Source: CAZZNQ01 sp964655775
GTDB taxonomy: Bacteria > Planctomycetota > Brocadiia > SM23-32
NCBI GenBank assembly: GCA_964655775.1
Contig: CAZZNQ010000069.1
Location: 1-21,746, forward strand
Direction of reading: 5' to 3'
Length of the DNA: 21,746 nucleotides
Shown here: piece by piece, positions 7,344 through 16,062 of the stretch
Position numbering within the stretch: position 1 is the first letter of the stretch
Layout of the letters: the number at the start of each line of letters is the position of its first letter
Program-made: the position numbers and the translations under genes
Notes under the pieces: model-generated
The model's database searches: none
Seen by the model: only the letters and a program-made list of their open reading frames with translations
What the model was told of the DNA's origin: nothing

Positions 7344-9389
7344 ATGCCAGAGGATTCGGTCCGCGATAGGGTCGAGAGCCTGCGGGAGACCATCCGCCGG
7401 CACAACCGGCTCTACTACGTCGAGAACCGGCCCCGGATCTCCGACCGTGAGTTCGACGCGCTCCTCGAAGAGCTTCAGCAGCTCGAACGCGAGCACCCCG
7501 AGCTGGCTACGCCCGACAGCCCGACCCGCCGCGTCGGCGGCGAACCGCTGGAGGCGTTCGTCTCCGCGGAGCACCTCTCGCCGATGCGCAGCATCGACAA
7601 CACCTACAGCGAGAGCGAGGTGCGGGAGTTCGACGCCCGCATCGCCCGCCGCCTCGAACCGGACGAGCCGCGCGCCTACGTGGTCGAGCCGAAGATAGAC
7701 GGCGTCGCCATCAACCTGATATACCGCGACGGTGTGCTGGCCCAGGCCATTACGCGCGGAGACGGCCGCCGCGGGGACGACGTCACCGCCAACGTTCGCA
7801 CCATCGGCGTCATTCCCCTGCGCCTGCAAGCTCCGGAGGACGACGGCTTCGCCGGCTGGTCGGGAAGCGAGATGGAGGTGCGCGGTGAGGTTTACTTCCC
7901 GCTGAGCGATTTCGGCAAACTCAACGAAGCCAGGCTGGCGGCGGGCGAGCAGCCGTTCGCCAATCCCCGGAACGCGACAGCCGGTTCGCTAAAGCTCCTG
8001 GACTCCCGGATCACGGCCGAGCGCCCCCTCAGCGCATTCATTTACGAGATCGGCCGCTGCACCGGCGTGGCCGCGCCGGGGACGCATTGGGAACGGCTGG
8101 CCTGGCTCGAGCCGATAGGCTGTCGAACGAATCCTGAAGTCACCCGCTGCGAGGACATCGACGCTGTGCTTCAGCAGTGCGAGAGCCGGCAGGAGCGCCT
8201 GGGCGAACTCGACTACCCCGTCGACGGCCTCGTGGTCAAGATCGACAGCATCGAGCAGCGCGAGCGGTTGGGCGCCACCTCCAAGGCGCCGCGCTGGATG
8301 ATGGCCTACAAGTTCGCCGCGGAGCAGCAGGTCAGCGAAGTCCTTGACATCGAGGTGAACGTCGGCAAGACGGGCCAGCTCACGCCGGTGGCTGTCCTCG
8401 AACCGGTCCAGCTCTCGGGCACCACCGTCCGGCGCGCGTCTCTGCACAACTTCGACGAGCTGGAGCGCAAGGACGTGCGGATCGGCGACCGCGTGCTCGT
8501 CGAGAAGGCGGGGGAGATCATCCCGCAGGTGGTGAAGGTCGTGACGGAGCTGCGTTCCGGCGACGAGGCGCCGTTCCCCCGGCCGGAAGCGTGCCCGGCC
8601 TGCGGCGGCGCGGTCCGGCAGGATGCGGACGGCGTCTACATCCGTTGCACGAACCCCCGCTGCCCGGCACAGCTCGTGGGTCGCGTCACCCACTTCGCCG
8701 GCCGCGCGGCGATGGATATCGAGGGGCTGGGCGAAGCGCTCGTACACCAGCTTGTCGATACCGGACTGGTTAGCGACGTGGGCGACCTCTACAGCCTGAC
8801 CGAGGAGCAGGTCGCCGAACTGGAGCGCATGGGCGAGAAGTCGGCTAGGAACCTCATCAAAGGTATCAAGGAGAGCGAGGGTCGCGGGCTGGCACGGTTG
8901 CTGTTCGGGCTGGGCGTGCCGAACGTGGGCGCGCATCTCGCCGACGTGCTGGCCCGGAACTTCGCATCGCTCGAAGATCTGCGGGAGGCGAGCGTGGAGA
9001 GGCTCCAGGAGATCGAGGAGATAGGGCCCGTTGTGGCCGAGGGCGTCGTCGAGTTCCTCAAAGCCGACGCCACGCAGCATGTGGTGCGCAAACTGACAGA
9101 GGCCGGCGTGGACACCGCCTCGCACCGGCAGACCGTGCGCGAGAACGCCATGGTGTCCGGCAAGACGTTCGTGCTCACCGGCGCGCTCGCCGGCGGCACG
9201 CGCGAGGAAGCCGCGGAGCGCATCCGGGCCCAGGGAGGGCGGGTCACCGGGAGCGTCAGCGGGAAGACCGATTACCTGGTTGCGGGCGAGAACCCCGGCA
9301 GCAAGCTCCGGAAGGCGGAGGAACTGGGTGTGCGTGTGCTGACCGAGGATGAGTTCGAAGGTGTTCTGAGCAGCGCAGGGCTGCAGTGA
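7344..9389 (+). CDS. ligA: NAD-dependent DNA ligase LigA
   Basis: LigA seals nicks in replication and repair using NAD. The 681-residue protein has the full architecture. Domain Ia is near residues 5-70 (RRHNRLYYVENRPRISDREFD). In the adenylation domain Lys117 of EPKIDG is the AMP-accepting lysine. The OB fold is near 325-405, and the zinc finger uses Cys417, 420, 435 and 440. The helix-hairpin-helix region is about 455-575 and the BRCT domain about 603-678 (SGKTFVLTGAL, KTDYLVAGENPGSKL). The ATG at 7344 fits the conserved N-terminus. The frame is open for 45 codons upstream, but that part overlaps the preceding gene. CGGAG about 11 bases before the ATG is a modest ribosome site. The kinase gene starts 21 bp after the stop. 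Confidence 0.96.
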   Translation: MPEDSVRDRVESLRETIRRHNRLYYVENRPRISDREFDALLEELQQLEREHPELATPDSPTRRVGGEPLEAFVSAEHLSPMRSIDNTYSESEVREFDARIARRLEPDEPRAYVVEPKIDGVAINLIYRDGVLAQAITRGDGRRGDDVTANVRTIGVIPLRLQAPEDDGFAGWSGSEMEVRGEVYFPLSDFGKLNEARLAAGEQPFANPRNATAGSLKLLDSRITAERPLSAFIYEIGRCTGVAAPGTHWERLAWLEPIGCRTNPEVTRCEDIDAVLQQCESRQERLGELDYPVDGLVVKIDSIEQRERLGATSKAPRWMMAYKFAAEQQVSEVLDIEVNVGKTGQLTPVAVLEPVQLSGTTVRRASLHNFDELERKDVRIGDRVLVEKAGEIIPQVVKVVTELRSGDEAPFPRPEACPACGGAVRQDADGVYIRCTNPRCPAQLVGRVTHFAGRAAMDIEGLGEALVHQLVDTGLVSDVGDLYSLTEEQVAELERMGEKSARNLIKGIKESEGRGLARLLFGLGVPNVGAHLADVLARNFASLEDLREASVERLQEIEEIGPVVAEGVVEFLKADATQHVVRKLTEAGVDTASHRQTVRENAMVSGKTFVLTGALAGGTREEAAERIRAQGGRVTGSVSGKTDYLVAGENPGSKLRKAEELGVRVLTEDEFEGVLSSAGLQ

Positions 9390-9410
9390 GCGACTGACAA
9401 CGGAGGACGG

Positions 9411-10616
9411 ATGCGGCTATCGGCGGACAGCATACTTTTCGGGCTGGACATTCTTCGGCAGACGGACATGATGCCCACGGAACTGGCCGCCTACCTTCGG
9501 GACGCCGCCCGGTTCACACCGGCCGGGCAGTTGGCCGTGCTGCAGGAGAAGATCATCCGGAATCGTCGCGACCTGACGGCGGACGTTGAGCGACATGCTG
9601 CGCCCCCCTATGCGCCCATGAGCTGCGCCGCCTGCCGCCGCGTGTTCAGGGCCCGGATCGGCGATGCGTCGGCGGAGTCCGACTGCCCCGTCTGCGGCGA
9701 GCCGATGCGGCCCCGGGCGGAGGTGCTGCTTCTGCGCCGGCCCGAGGAGCCCAAACGGCGCGCAGCGGAGGCGGAGCCGGTCTACGGTGCGGACTCCATG
9801 GGCCGCATCGGCCATTTCGAGGTGCTCGCCCTGATCGGCAAGGGCGGGGCGGGCAAAGTCTATCGCGTCCGGAATGTGCGCTCGGACCGCATCTCGGCAC
9901 TGAAGGTGCTTGATTTCCAGCCGTTGGAGCCCGTGGCGGAGACGTTCGCCCGTCTGCGCAAGGAGTCGCAGGCCGCCGCGCGCGTCTCCCACCCCAATAT
10001 CGTGCGCGTGCTGGACATGGGCGTCGCCGAGGGTCTGCCGTTCGTCGAGATGGAACTGGTGCAAGGGGGTTCGCTGCGCCGGCGCGTGCAGAGCGAGGGC
10101 GCCCTGCCCGCCGAGGAGGCATGCGAGATCGTGCTCGGCGCGCTGGCCGGACTGGCCGCCGTGCACGCGGCGGACATCGTCCACGGCGACATCAAGCCGG
10201 GAAACGTATTGCTGGAGATGGGCGTCAGGCCAAGGCTGGCCGACTTCGGCGTCGCCCGTTTCCTGGAGGAGACCACCTCGCTCATGTCGGCGAGCCACAC
10301 CATCGGCTCGCCGCACTTCATGGCCCCCGAGCAGTGGCGCGGCGATCCGCTCACGCCGCGCACGGACCTGTATGCCATGGGCCTCGTTCTCTACTATGCG
10401 CTGACGGGCCAACCACCGTATGCGGACGCCCGCGGCCCGGCCCTGATGTACAGGCATCTCCACGAGCCGCTCGTTTCGGAGGCGGCCCTCTCGCGCCGCA
10501 TCCCGAAGGACATTGCGGACGTCATTCGCAGGGCTTCGCGCAAGATGGAGTCGGAGCGGTTCCGGAGCGCCGAGGAGTTCGCGGACGCGCTCGAACGTGC
10601 CTGCGGTTCCCTCTAA
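9411..10616 (+). CDS. Ser/Thr protein kinase with N-terminal zinc ribbon
   Basis: This is a 401-residue Hanks-type kinase without any membrane segment, so it is probably cytosolic. Residues 1-68 are helical and unassigned. A zinc ribbon follows (Cys72, 75, 92 and 95). The kinase domain fills about 135-400: glycine-rich loop IGKGGAGKV (142-150), Lys165, catalytic loop HGDIKPGN (258-265, Asp260), DFG (278-280) and MAPEQWRGDPLTPRTDLYAMG. The residue before the catalytic Asp is Gly, not Arg, so this is a non-RD kinase, and such kinases often do not need activation-loop phosphorylation. No PASTA or other extracellular sensor is present, so the N-terminal part is the likely input or binding module. 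CGGAGG lies just upstream of the ATG. It follows ligA by 21 bp and converges with the small membrane gene. Targets are unknown. Confidence 0.9.
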   Translation: MRLSADSILFGLDILRQTDMMPTELAAYLRDAARFTPAGQLAVLQEKIIRNRRDLTADVERHAAPPYAPMSCAACRRVFRARIGDASAESDCPVCGEPMRPRAEVLLLRRPEEPKRRAAEAEPVYGADSMGRIGHFEVLALIGKGGAGKVYRVRNVRSDRISALKVLDFQPLEPVAETFARLRKESQAAARVSHPNIVRVLDMGVAEGLPFVEMELVQGGSLRRRVQSEGALPAEEACEIVLGALAGLAAVHAADIVHGDIKPGNVLLEMGVRPRLADFGVARFLEETTSLMSASHTIGSPHFMAPEQWRGDPLTPRTDLYAMGLVLYYALTGQPPYADARGPALMYRHLHEPLVSEAALSRRIPKDIADVIRRASRKMESERFRSAEEFADALERACGSL

Positions 10617-10632
10617 AAGGCCGCGTCGCCTT
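10617..10632 (-). terminator. Short hairpin between convergent genes
   Basis: AAGGC (10617-10621) and GCCTT (10628-10632) pair around a six-base loop between the kinase stop and the stop of the minus-strand membrane gene. Read on the minus strand, the stem runs into TTTT. It is a weak, possibly bidirectional terminator. Confidence 0.35.
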
Positions 10633-10634
10633 CC

Positions 10635-10925
10635 TCACGTGCATTCCTGGGCTATCCAGAATGCCGTGTTCTGTGCGAACAGAAGTGTGACGACAAGGAG
10701 ACAGAGAATCCTGACAAAGTAGCCGAACGTCCTGTCGCTGGGCTGCTGTTCATGCACAAACCAACTGTAACCGGCGGCGCAGCCCAGAATGAACGAGCCC
10801 AGGGGAGTGCTGTTGGAGAATGTCCCGGTTGGAGCCAGCATGAGGCCGTGAAGAATCACGCTCACAAAAACGACCCAGCCGACCCGAGCCGTGGGTAGGA
10901 CCTTGGGATCGTATATGTCGATCAT
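10635..10925 (-). CDS. Small three-helix membrane protein, unknown function
   Basis: I do not recognise this 96-residue protein. Three hydrophobic stretches are visible: about 15-33 (VGWVVFVSVILHGLM), 41-57 (LGSFILGCAAGYSWFV) and 67-92 (FVRILCLLVVTLLFAQ). It is therefore probably an inner-membrane protein with short polar ends and a charged second loop (HEQQPSDR). The ATG at 10925 is preferred because GGGGAGGA lies four bases upstream on the minus strand, a slightly short spacing. An in-frame ATG at 10958 would add 11 residues but has no ribosome site. GC is about 57 percent over the bulk of the gene, visibly below its neighbours, which may mean recent acquisition or weak codon selection. It lies 42 bp after dtd and may share its transcript. 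It could also be a spurious ORF, but the helix pattern argues otherwise. Confidence 0.6.
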   Translation of the reverse strand: MIDIYDPKVLPTARVGWVVFVSVILHGLMLAPTGTFSNSTPLGSFILGCAAGYSWFVHEQQPSDRTFGYFVRILCLLVVTLLFAQNTAFWIAQECT

Positions 10926-10967
10926 TCGTCCTCCCCAACCATTCTCAGCATCGCGCATCTGACGCCG

Positions 10968-11417
10968 TCAGAATGCCTTCCCGCTGTCGAGCAGCACGGT
11001 AACCGGGCCGCGGTTCACCAGCGAGACGTCCATCATGGCCTGGAAGACGCCCGTGGCGACGTCCAATCCTCCCTCGCGCAAGAGGTCGACGGTGAGTTCG
11101 TAGAGCCGGTTCGCCTCGTCGGGGTCCGCGGCTTGAGTGAAGGACGGTCGCCGACCCTTGCGGCAGTCGCCGTAGAGCGTGAACTGCGAGATCATGAGCA
11201 CCGACCCGCCCACATCGTGCACGCTCAGGTTCATCAGGCCCTGCTCGTCGCCGAAGATCCGCAGTCCCGCGACCTTCCGGGCGATGTAGCGCGCGTCCGC
11301 CTCGGTGTCGCCCTCGCCTACTCCCAGCAGCACCAGCAGGCCGTTGGCCACCTGTCCCACCGTCTCGTCGTCCACAGACACGCTCGCCTCGGACACCCGC
11401 TGCACGACGGCCCTCAT
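10968..11417 (-). CDS. dtd: D-aminoacyl-tRNA deacylase (Dtd)
   Basis: Dtd hydrolyses D-amino acids, and glycine mischarged on tRNA-Ala, from tRNA as a cytosolic homodimer, proofreading chirality. The 149-residue product starts MRAVVQRVSEASVSVDDE and carries the two active-site motifs: SQFTLYGD (77-84, with catalytic-region Thr80) and NRGPVT (135-140), the cross-subunit Gly-cisPro motif. The usual GxFGAxM reads GVFQAMM (123-129), a small departure. Length is normal. The ATG at 11417 overlaps the stop of the DHS-like gene (ATGA, 11414-11417), so translation is probably coupled. The frame stays open further upstream, but that part is the overlapping gene read in another frame. Confidence 0.93.
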   Translation of the reverse strand: MRAVVQRVSEASVSVDDETVGQVANGLLVLLGVGEGDTEADARYIARKVAGLRIFGDEQGLMNLSVHDVGGSVLMISQFTLYGDCRKGRRPSFTQAADPDEANRLYELTVDLLREGGLDVATGVFQAMMDVSLVNRGPVTVLLDSGKAF

Positions 11418-12328
11418 CGCGCGCCCCCCTCGGCCATCTGGAGCAGCTTGCGGTGCAGCGACGGGATGCTCTGCCGGTGATCGACCCGAAAGTTGAACCC
11501 CTCTCCGCCCAGCGACACGGGCCGCCGCACGACGTTCTTGCCCGGCCGGAAGTAGTAATCGTCGATGTCGGTGCGCAGATCGAACGAAGCCGTGTAGAGC
11601 GGGGCGACCGGAAACCCCAGGTTGCGGCAGATGCTCAGGGCCTTGAGGAAGACCTCGGGCAGGATGACGGCCGAGCCGAAGTTCAGCATCGCTCCACCGG
11701 ACAGGGCGGACACCGTCTCCGCGTAGAGCTTGAAGTCGCGGTGCGAGGCGGCGCCGGTCCGGCCGCCGTCGAACGTCGGATGCTGGTGGATGATGTCCGT
11801 GCCGATGGCGACGTGAACGGTGGCCGGTACGTCGCACTCGAAAGCGGCGCAGAGCACGCTGTACTCGCGGTGGTTGAGCCGTTCCTCGCTGATCCGCCGG
11901 CCTACGGCCTTCCCAAAGCCCTCCGAGGTGGCGTTGACCGTTTCATTGATGAAGCGTCCCGTCTCATCGGCCATCCCGAAGGAGCCGTCCTCGATGCTGT
12001 CCGCGACGTCCTCGCTGGTCTCGCCGATCAGGGCGATCTCGAAGTCGTGTATGACGCAGGCGCCGTTCATCGCCAGGTGGCTGATAAAGCCCCGCCGCAT
12101 CAGGTCGCACAGGAGCGGCCCCAGCCCGCACTTGATGACGTGCGCGCCCATCTGCAGCAGCACCTTCCGCCCGGCTCGCGCCGCGTCGAAGACGATGCCG
12201 CACAGCCTGCTGAAATCGTCGTTCTCCCACGTGACCTTGGTCGTCTCCGGGAGGGCCAGGTCCTCCAGGTGCACCAGGTTCTTGCGCTGGGAGATCGGGT
12301 ACGTCTTCACCTTGCTCAGGTCCAGCAC
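11414..12328 (-). CDS. Deoxyhypusine-synthase-like protein
   Basis: This 304-residue cytosolic protein has a central part resembling the NAD-binding fold of deoxyhypusine synthases. The match covers VLLQMGAHVIKCGLGPLL, then CDLMRRGFISHLAMNGACVI, HDFEIALIGETSEDV and DGSFGMADETGRFINE, parallel to the DHS order of GLRGV, dLI..G, HD and GSF. The C-terminal SGGAMLNFGSAVILPEVF may match the DHS region ending in GSA. Bacteria generally lack eIF5A, so classical hypusination is unlikely, and some bacterial DHS relatives are homospermidine synthases. The reaction here is unknown. GTG at 12328 is chosen because AAGAGGA lies eight bases upstream. An ATG at 12364 is in frame but has no ribosome site and sits almost on the predicted transcription start. 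It overlaps dtd by ATGA. Confidence 0.6.
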   Translation of the reverse strand: MLDLSKVKTYPISQRKNLVHLEDLALPETTKVTWENDDFSRLCGIVFDAARAGRKVLLQMGAHVIKCGLGPLLCDLMRRGFISHLAMNGACVIHDFEIALIGETSEDVADSIEDGSFGMADETGRFINETVNATSEGFGKAVGRRISEERLNHREYSVLCAAFECDVPATVHVAIGTDIIHQHPTFDGGRTGAASHRDFKLYAETVSALSGGAMLNFGSAVILPEVFLKALSICRNLGFPVAPLYTASFDLRTDIDDYYFRPGKNVVRRPVSLGGEGFNFRVDHRQSIPSLHRKLLQMAEGGAR

Positions 12329-12336
12329 GGTCGGTT

Positions 12337-12343
12337 TCCTCTT
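12337..12343 (-). promoter_or_regulatory. Ribosome site deciding a GTG start for the DHS-like gene
   Basis: AAGAGGA on the minus strand (12343 to 12337) is followed after eight bases by GTG at 12328. The competing ATG at 12364 has only a pyrimidine-rich stretch (GCTCCTATTGT) before it. Confidence 0.55.
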
Positions 12344-12376
12344 GCAGGCTCTTGCCGCAACCATACAATAGGAGCG

Positions 12377-12406
12377 ATTATAGGACGCGCGCTCGCGGCG
12401 ATTCAA
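12377..12406 (-). promoter_or_regulatory. Sigma70-type promoter for the DHS-like/dtd group
   Basis: On the minus strand TTGAAT (12406 to 12401) is followed after 18 bases by a perfect TATAAT (12382 to 12377). Transcription would begin near 12370, about 40 bases before the GTG start, and would serve the DHS-like gene, dtd and perhaps the small membrane gene. Confidence 0.65.
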
Positions 12407-12463
12407 GCAAGCGGATGCCGCCGCGTGCGTCCCGGCAAGCGCAGACCAGATCCGGTGCCTAAG

Positions 12464-13870
<1,407 letters not shown>

Positions 13871-13932
13871 CGTTAGCCGCGTCCCTGCAGTCGCCGGTGG
13901 CAGGCAACTGACTACATTGAGCGATTCGAGGT

Positions 13933-13957
13933 GCACGGGCGGACGCCCGTGCTCTTT
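13933..13957 (+). terminator. Hairpin terminator candidate after the response regulator
   Basis: GCACGGGC (13933-13940) and GCCCGTGC (13945-13952) form a perfect eight-pair GC-rich stem with a GGAC loop, followed by TCTTTT. It lies between the regulator stop and the ribosome site of the next gene, only 11 bases before that site. The T-run is interrupted, so it may leak, or serve as a leader hairpin for the downstream gene. Confidence 0.55.
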
Positions 13958-13976
13958 TGCCTTGGAGGAGTCGGGA

Positions 13977-16031
13977 ATGCGAGACGGTATCGGACGTGTA
14001 ACGGTTCGCGGTCTGTTGTGGCTGGCGCTGCTGGGCACGCTGAGCCAGGCCGTGGCAGGCGAGGTTCGGAAGGTCGCGACGACGACGTCGGCCGGCACGG
14101 CCTTCCAGAAGGGCATGGGCGCATGGGACGTTCGCATGTCGGCCGACGGCGCAGGCGTGACGCTTCGCGATCACGTCCTGATCGAGGACGACGGTCCCGG
14201 CATCGGCAGCGATGCTCACTGGCTCCAGGCCAACCGCGCACCGACCGCGGAGGTTACCGCCGACGCCCTGGCCATGAAGCTGCTCATGGTGGACCGGCCC
14301 AGTGCCGATTGGGCGCGCCTGATGGTCCCGCCCGGGGTGCTCATCGAGCTGAACGGCAAGAAGCTGCCCGAGCCGGCATCCGGCAGGTATCCCGAGATTC
14401 CCGTCGACTACCTGCAGGAGGGCGAGAACCGCGTGGTGCTGAGCGCCGAGCCGGGCGAACCGGTCACGCTGAAGATCGCGCGCCGCGAGGACATCCTGGA
14501 GAACTCACCGGAGCGCGCCGGCGACCCGCCGCGGAGCTTCTACAGCCCGGACGGCGGCGACACGTGGGAACCCGTGGACGGGGAGTACATGGTCCGCATC
14601 GTCCTCAGCCAGTACGCACCGGAAGGGCGGCTCGTCTCCCCCGTGATCGAGGCATCGGGTTCGGAGTTGACGGCCCCGCTCCCGCCCGTCTCCGTTCGCT
14701 CGGTGAGCGTTGATTGGGACGGCGACGTGCCGCCGGAGACCTCCCTGCAGTTGCAGGTGCGAACGGGGCCCTGTCCGGTATACGACGATGCCCGATGGAC
14801 CGAGTGGCGCGAGCCGGGCACGTCGGTTCCGGCGGGACACCGCTACGTCCAGTGGCAGGCCCGACTCGCCACGTCCGACCCGCTGAAGACACCGGTCCTC
14901 CGGAGCGTGACGATGACCGCCGAGGTCTCGGCCGGCGGCACTCCCGCATGGGCTCAGAAGGTGGAGGTCGGCGACGTGCGGAACGACGACATCCTCTACA
15001 CGTCCATTCCGTACGCCTACGAGGATTACCTTCATCCCCGCCTGGTGGAACTACGCGAGAAGTACAAGCTGGACGACGTGGTCGCCGAAGGCAAGAGCGA
15101 GTTGGAGAAGCTGGTGCTCTTGCGCGACTGGGTCGCCCACCAGTGGCGCTACGACCCGCCGACGGAACACTACCCGGCCTGGGACGCGCACGAGATCCTT
15201 TCACTCAAGTACGGGTTCTGCGTTCAGTACGCCATCGTCTATATGCAGTGTTGCCTGAGCATGGGATACACGACGCGGTTCGTCTTCGGGTATCATCCGG
15301 GCGTAATGGGCGGCCACGAGGTGTGCGAGGTATGGTCGAACGAACTCGGTAAGTGGGTGCTGATGGATGCCAATGCAAACCACCATTTCGTGGACCCCGA
15401 GACGAACCGGCCACTGAGCATGCTGGAAACGCACGACCGGATGGTCACGTCCTATTACGGGGATAAGATGATCACTCCGGACAATAAGCCCGCCGGCCCG
15501 GTCGGTTCCGGCGAAGTGGCCATATGCTGGCGTCGCCAGATGGAACCGGCGGAGACCCACGAGGACGGCCAGGAGCTCAGCCGCTGGCCTCGCTATGCCA
15601 AGTGGGCGGTGATACGCATGATGCCGCGCAATGACTTCTACGCCCGGCCGCATCCCGTGCCCAAGACCCAGGGCGCCCATTGGGATTACAGCGATTTCTG
15701 GGTCTGGGAGGACGCCCAGACGCCGCCGTCCTACAACTACCGTTACCGCTACCGCACGGGCCGCCGCGCGGACTGGGAGTGGACGGTCAACACCGTGCGT
15801 TTCGATGCCCTGTTGACCGATGAACCCGGCGTGGTCCGGCTTCAACTCGGCACCGTGGCGCCGAACCTGGATACGTACCTAGTTCGGTTCGGCGACGGCG
15901 AGTGGCAGCCGACCGATGAGACGGTGGATTGGCGGCTGAAGCCCGGCCGGAATCGCGTGGAGATGCGGGTGCGGAACACGGCCGGCGTGATGGGCCGCAT
16001 CGCGCACATGGAACTTCAATACACCCCGTAA
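13977..16031 (+). CDS. Exported transglutaminase-like protein
   Basis: This 684-residue protein has a probable N-terminal signal peptide (hydrophobic LLWLALLGTL, then AVAGEV near residue 28). About 300 residues follow that look like beta-sandwich modules, including a segment around 190-315 with exo-sialidase-like wording (SPDGGDTWEPV). The transglutaminase core is about 375-475. Its triad is intact: Cys415 (KYGFCVQYA), His447 (GGHEVCEVW) and Asp464 (VLMDANAN). Such domains are cysteine peptidases, amidases or crosslinking enzymes, and the substrate is unknown. The C-terminal part has another beta-rich region (RFGDGEWQPT). GGAGG at 13964-13968, eight bases before the ATG, supports the start. 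A longer in-frame ORF upstream overlaps the regulator gene and lacks a signal peptide. The next gene starts 31 bp later, so the two are probably co-transcribed and both exported. Confidence 0.82.
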   Translation: MRDGIGRVTVRGLLWLALLGTLSQAVAGEVRKVATTTSAGTAFQKGMGAWDVRMSADGAGVTLRDHVLIEDDGPGIGSDAHWLQANRAPTAEVTADALAMKLLMVDRPSADWARLMVPPGVLIELNGKKLPEPASGRYPEIPVDYLQEGENRVVLSAEPGEPVTLKIARREDILENSPERAGDPPRSFYSPDGGDTWEPVDGEYMVRIVLSQYAPEGRLVSPVIEASGSELTAPLPPVSVRSVSVDWDGDVPPETSLQLQVRTGPCPVYDDARWTEWREPGTSVPAGHRYVQWQARLATSDPLKTPVLRSVTMTAEVSAGGTPAWAQKVEVGDVRNDDILYTSIPYAYEDYLHPRLVELREKYKLDDVVAEGKSELEKLVLLRDWVAHQWRYDPPTEHYPAWDAHEILSLKYGFCVQYAIVYMQCCLSMGYTTRFVFGYHPGVMGGHEVCEVWSNELGKWVLMDANANHHFVDPETNRPLSMLETHDRMVTSYYGDKMITPDNKPAGPVGSGEVAICWRRQMEPAETHEDGQELSRWPRYAKWAVIRMMPRNDFYARPHPVPKTQGAHWDYSDFWVWEDAQTPPSYNYRYRYRTGRRADWEWTVNTVRFDALLTDEPGVVRLQLGTVAPNLDTYLVRFGDGEWQPTDETVDWRLKPGRNRVEMRVRNTAGVMGRIAHMELQYTP

Positions 16032-16062
16032 CGTCGACCCGGGGCTGAAGCAAGGAGCTGCA

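Noticed and set aside
8889..8905. TGGCAC then TTGC inside ligA as a sigma54 promoter
   Set aside because: The spacing between the elements is only two bases instead of about five, and it lies inside coding sequence.
10959..10971. CTGACG-C-CGTCAG palindrome over the dtd stop as a regulatory site
   Set aside because: It is short and isolated, overlaps coding sequence and is easily expected by chance. As an RNA hairpin only four pairs can form.
11453..12463. Upstream extension of the response regulator frame, and likewise the minus-strand frame extending from the DHS-like gene to 14137
   Set aside because: Both extensions run antisense through another supported gene, lack domains, and leave the conserved N-termini of the true proteins internal.
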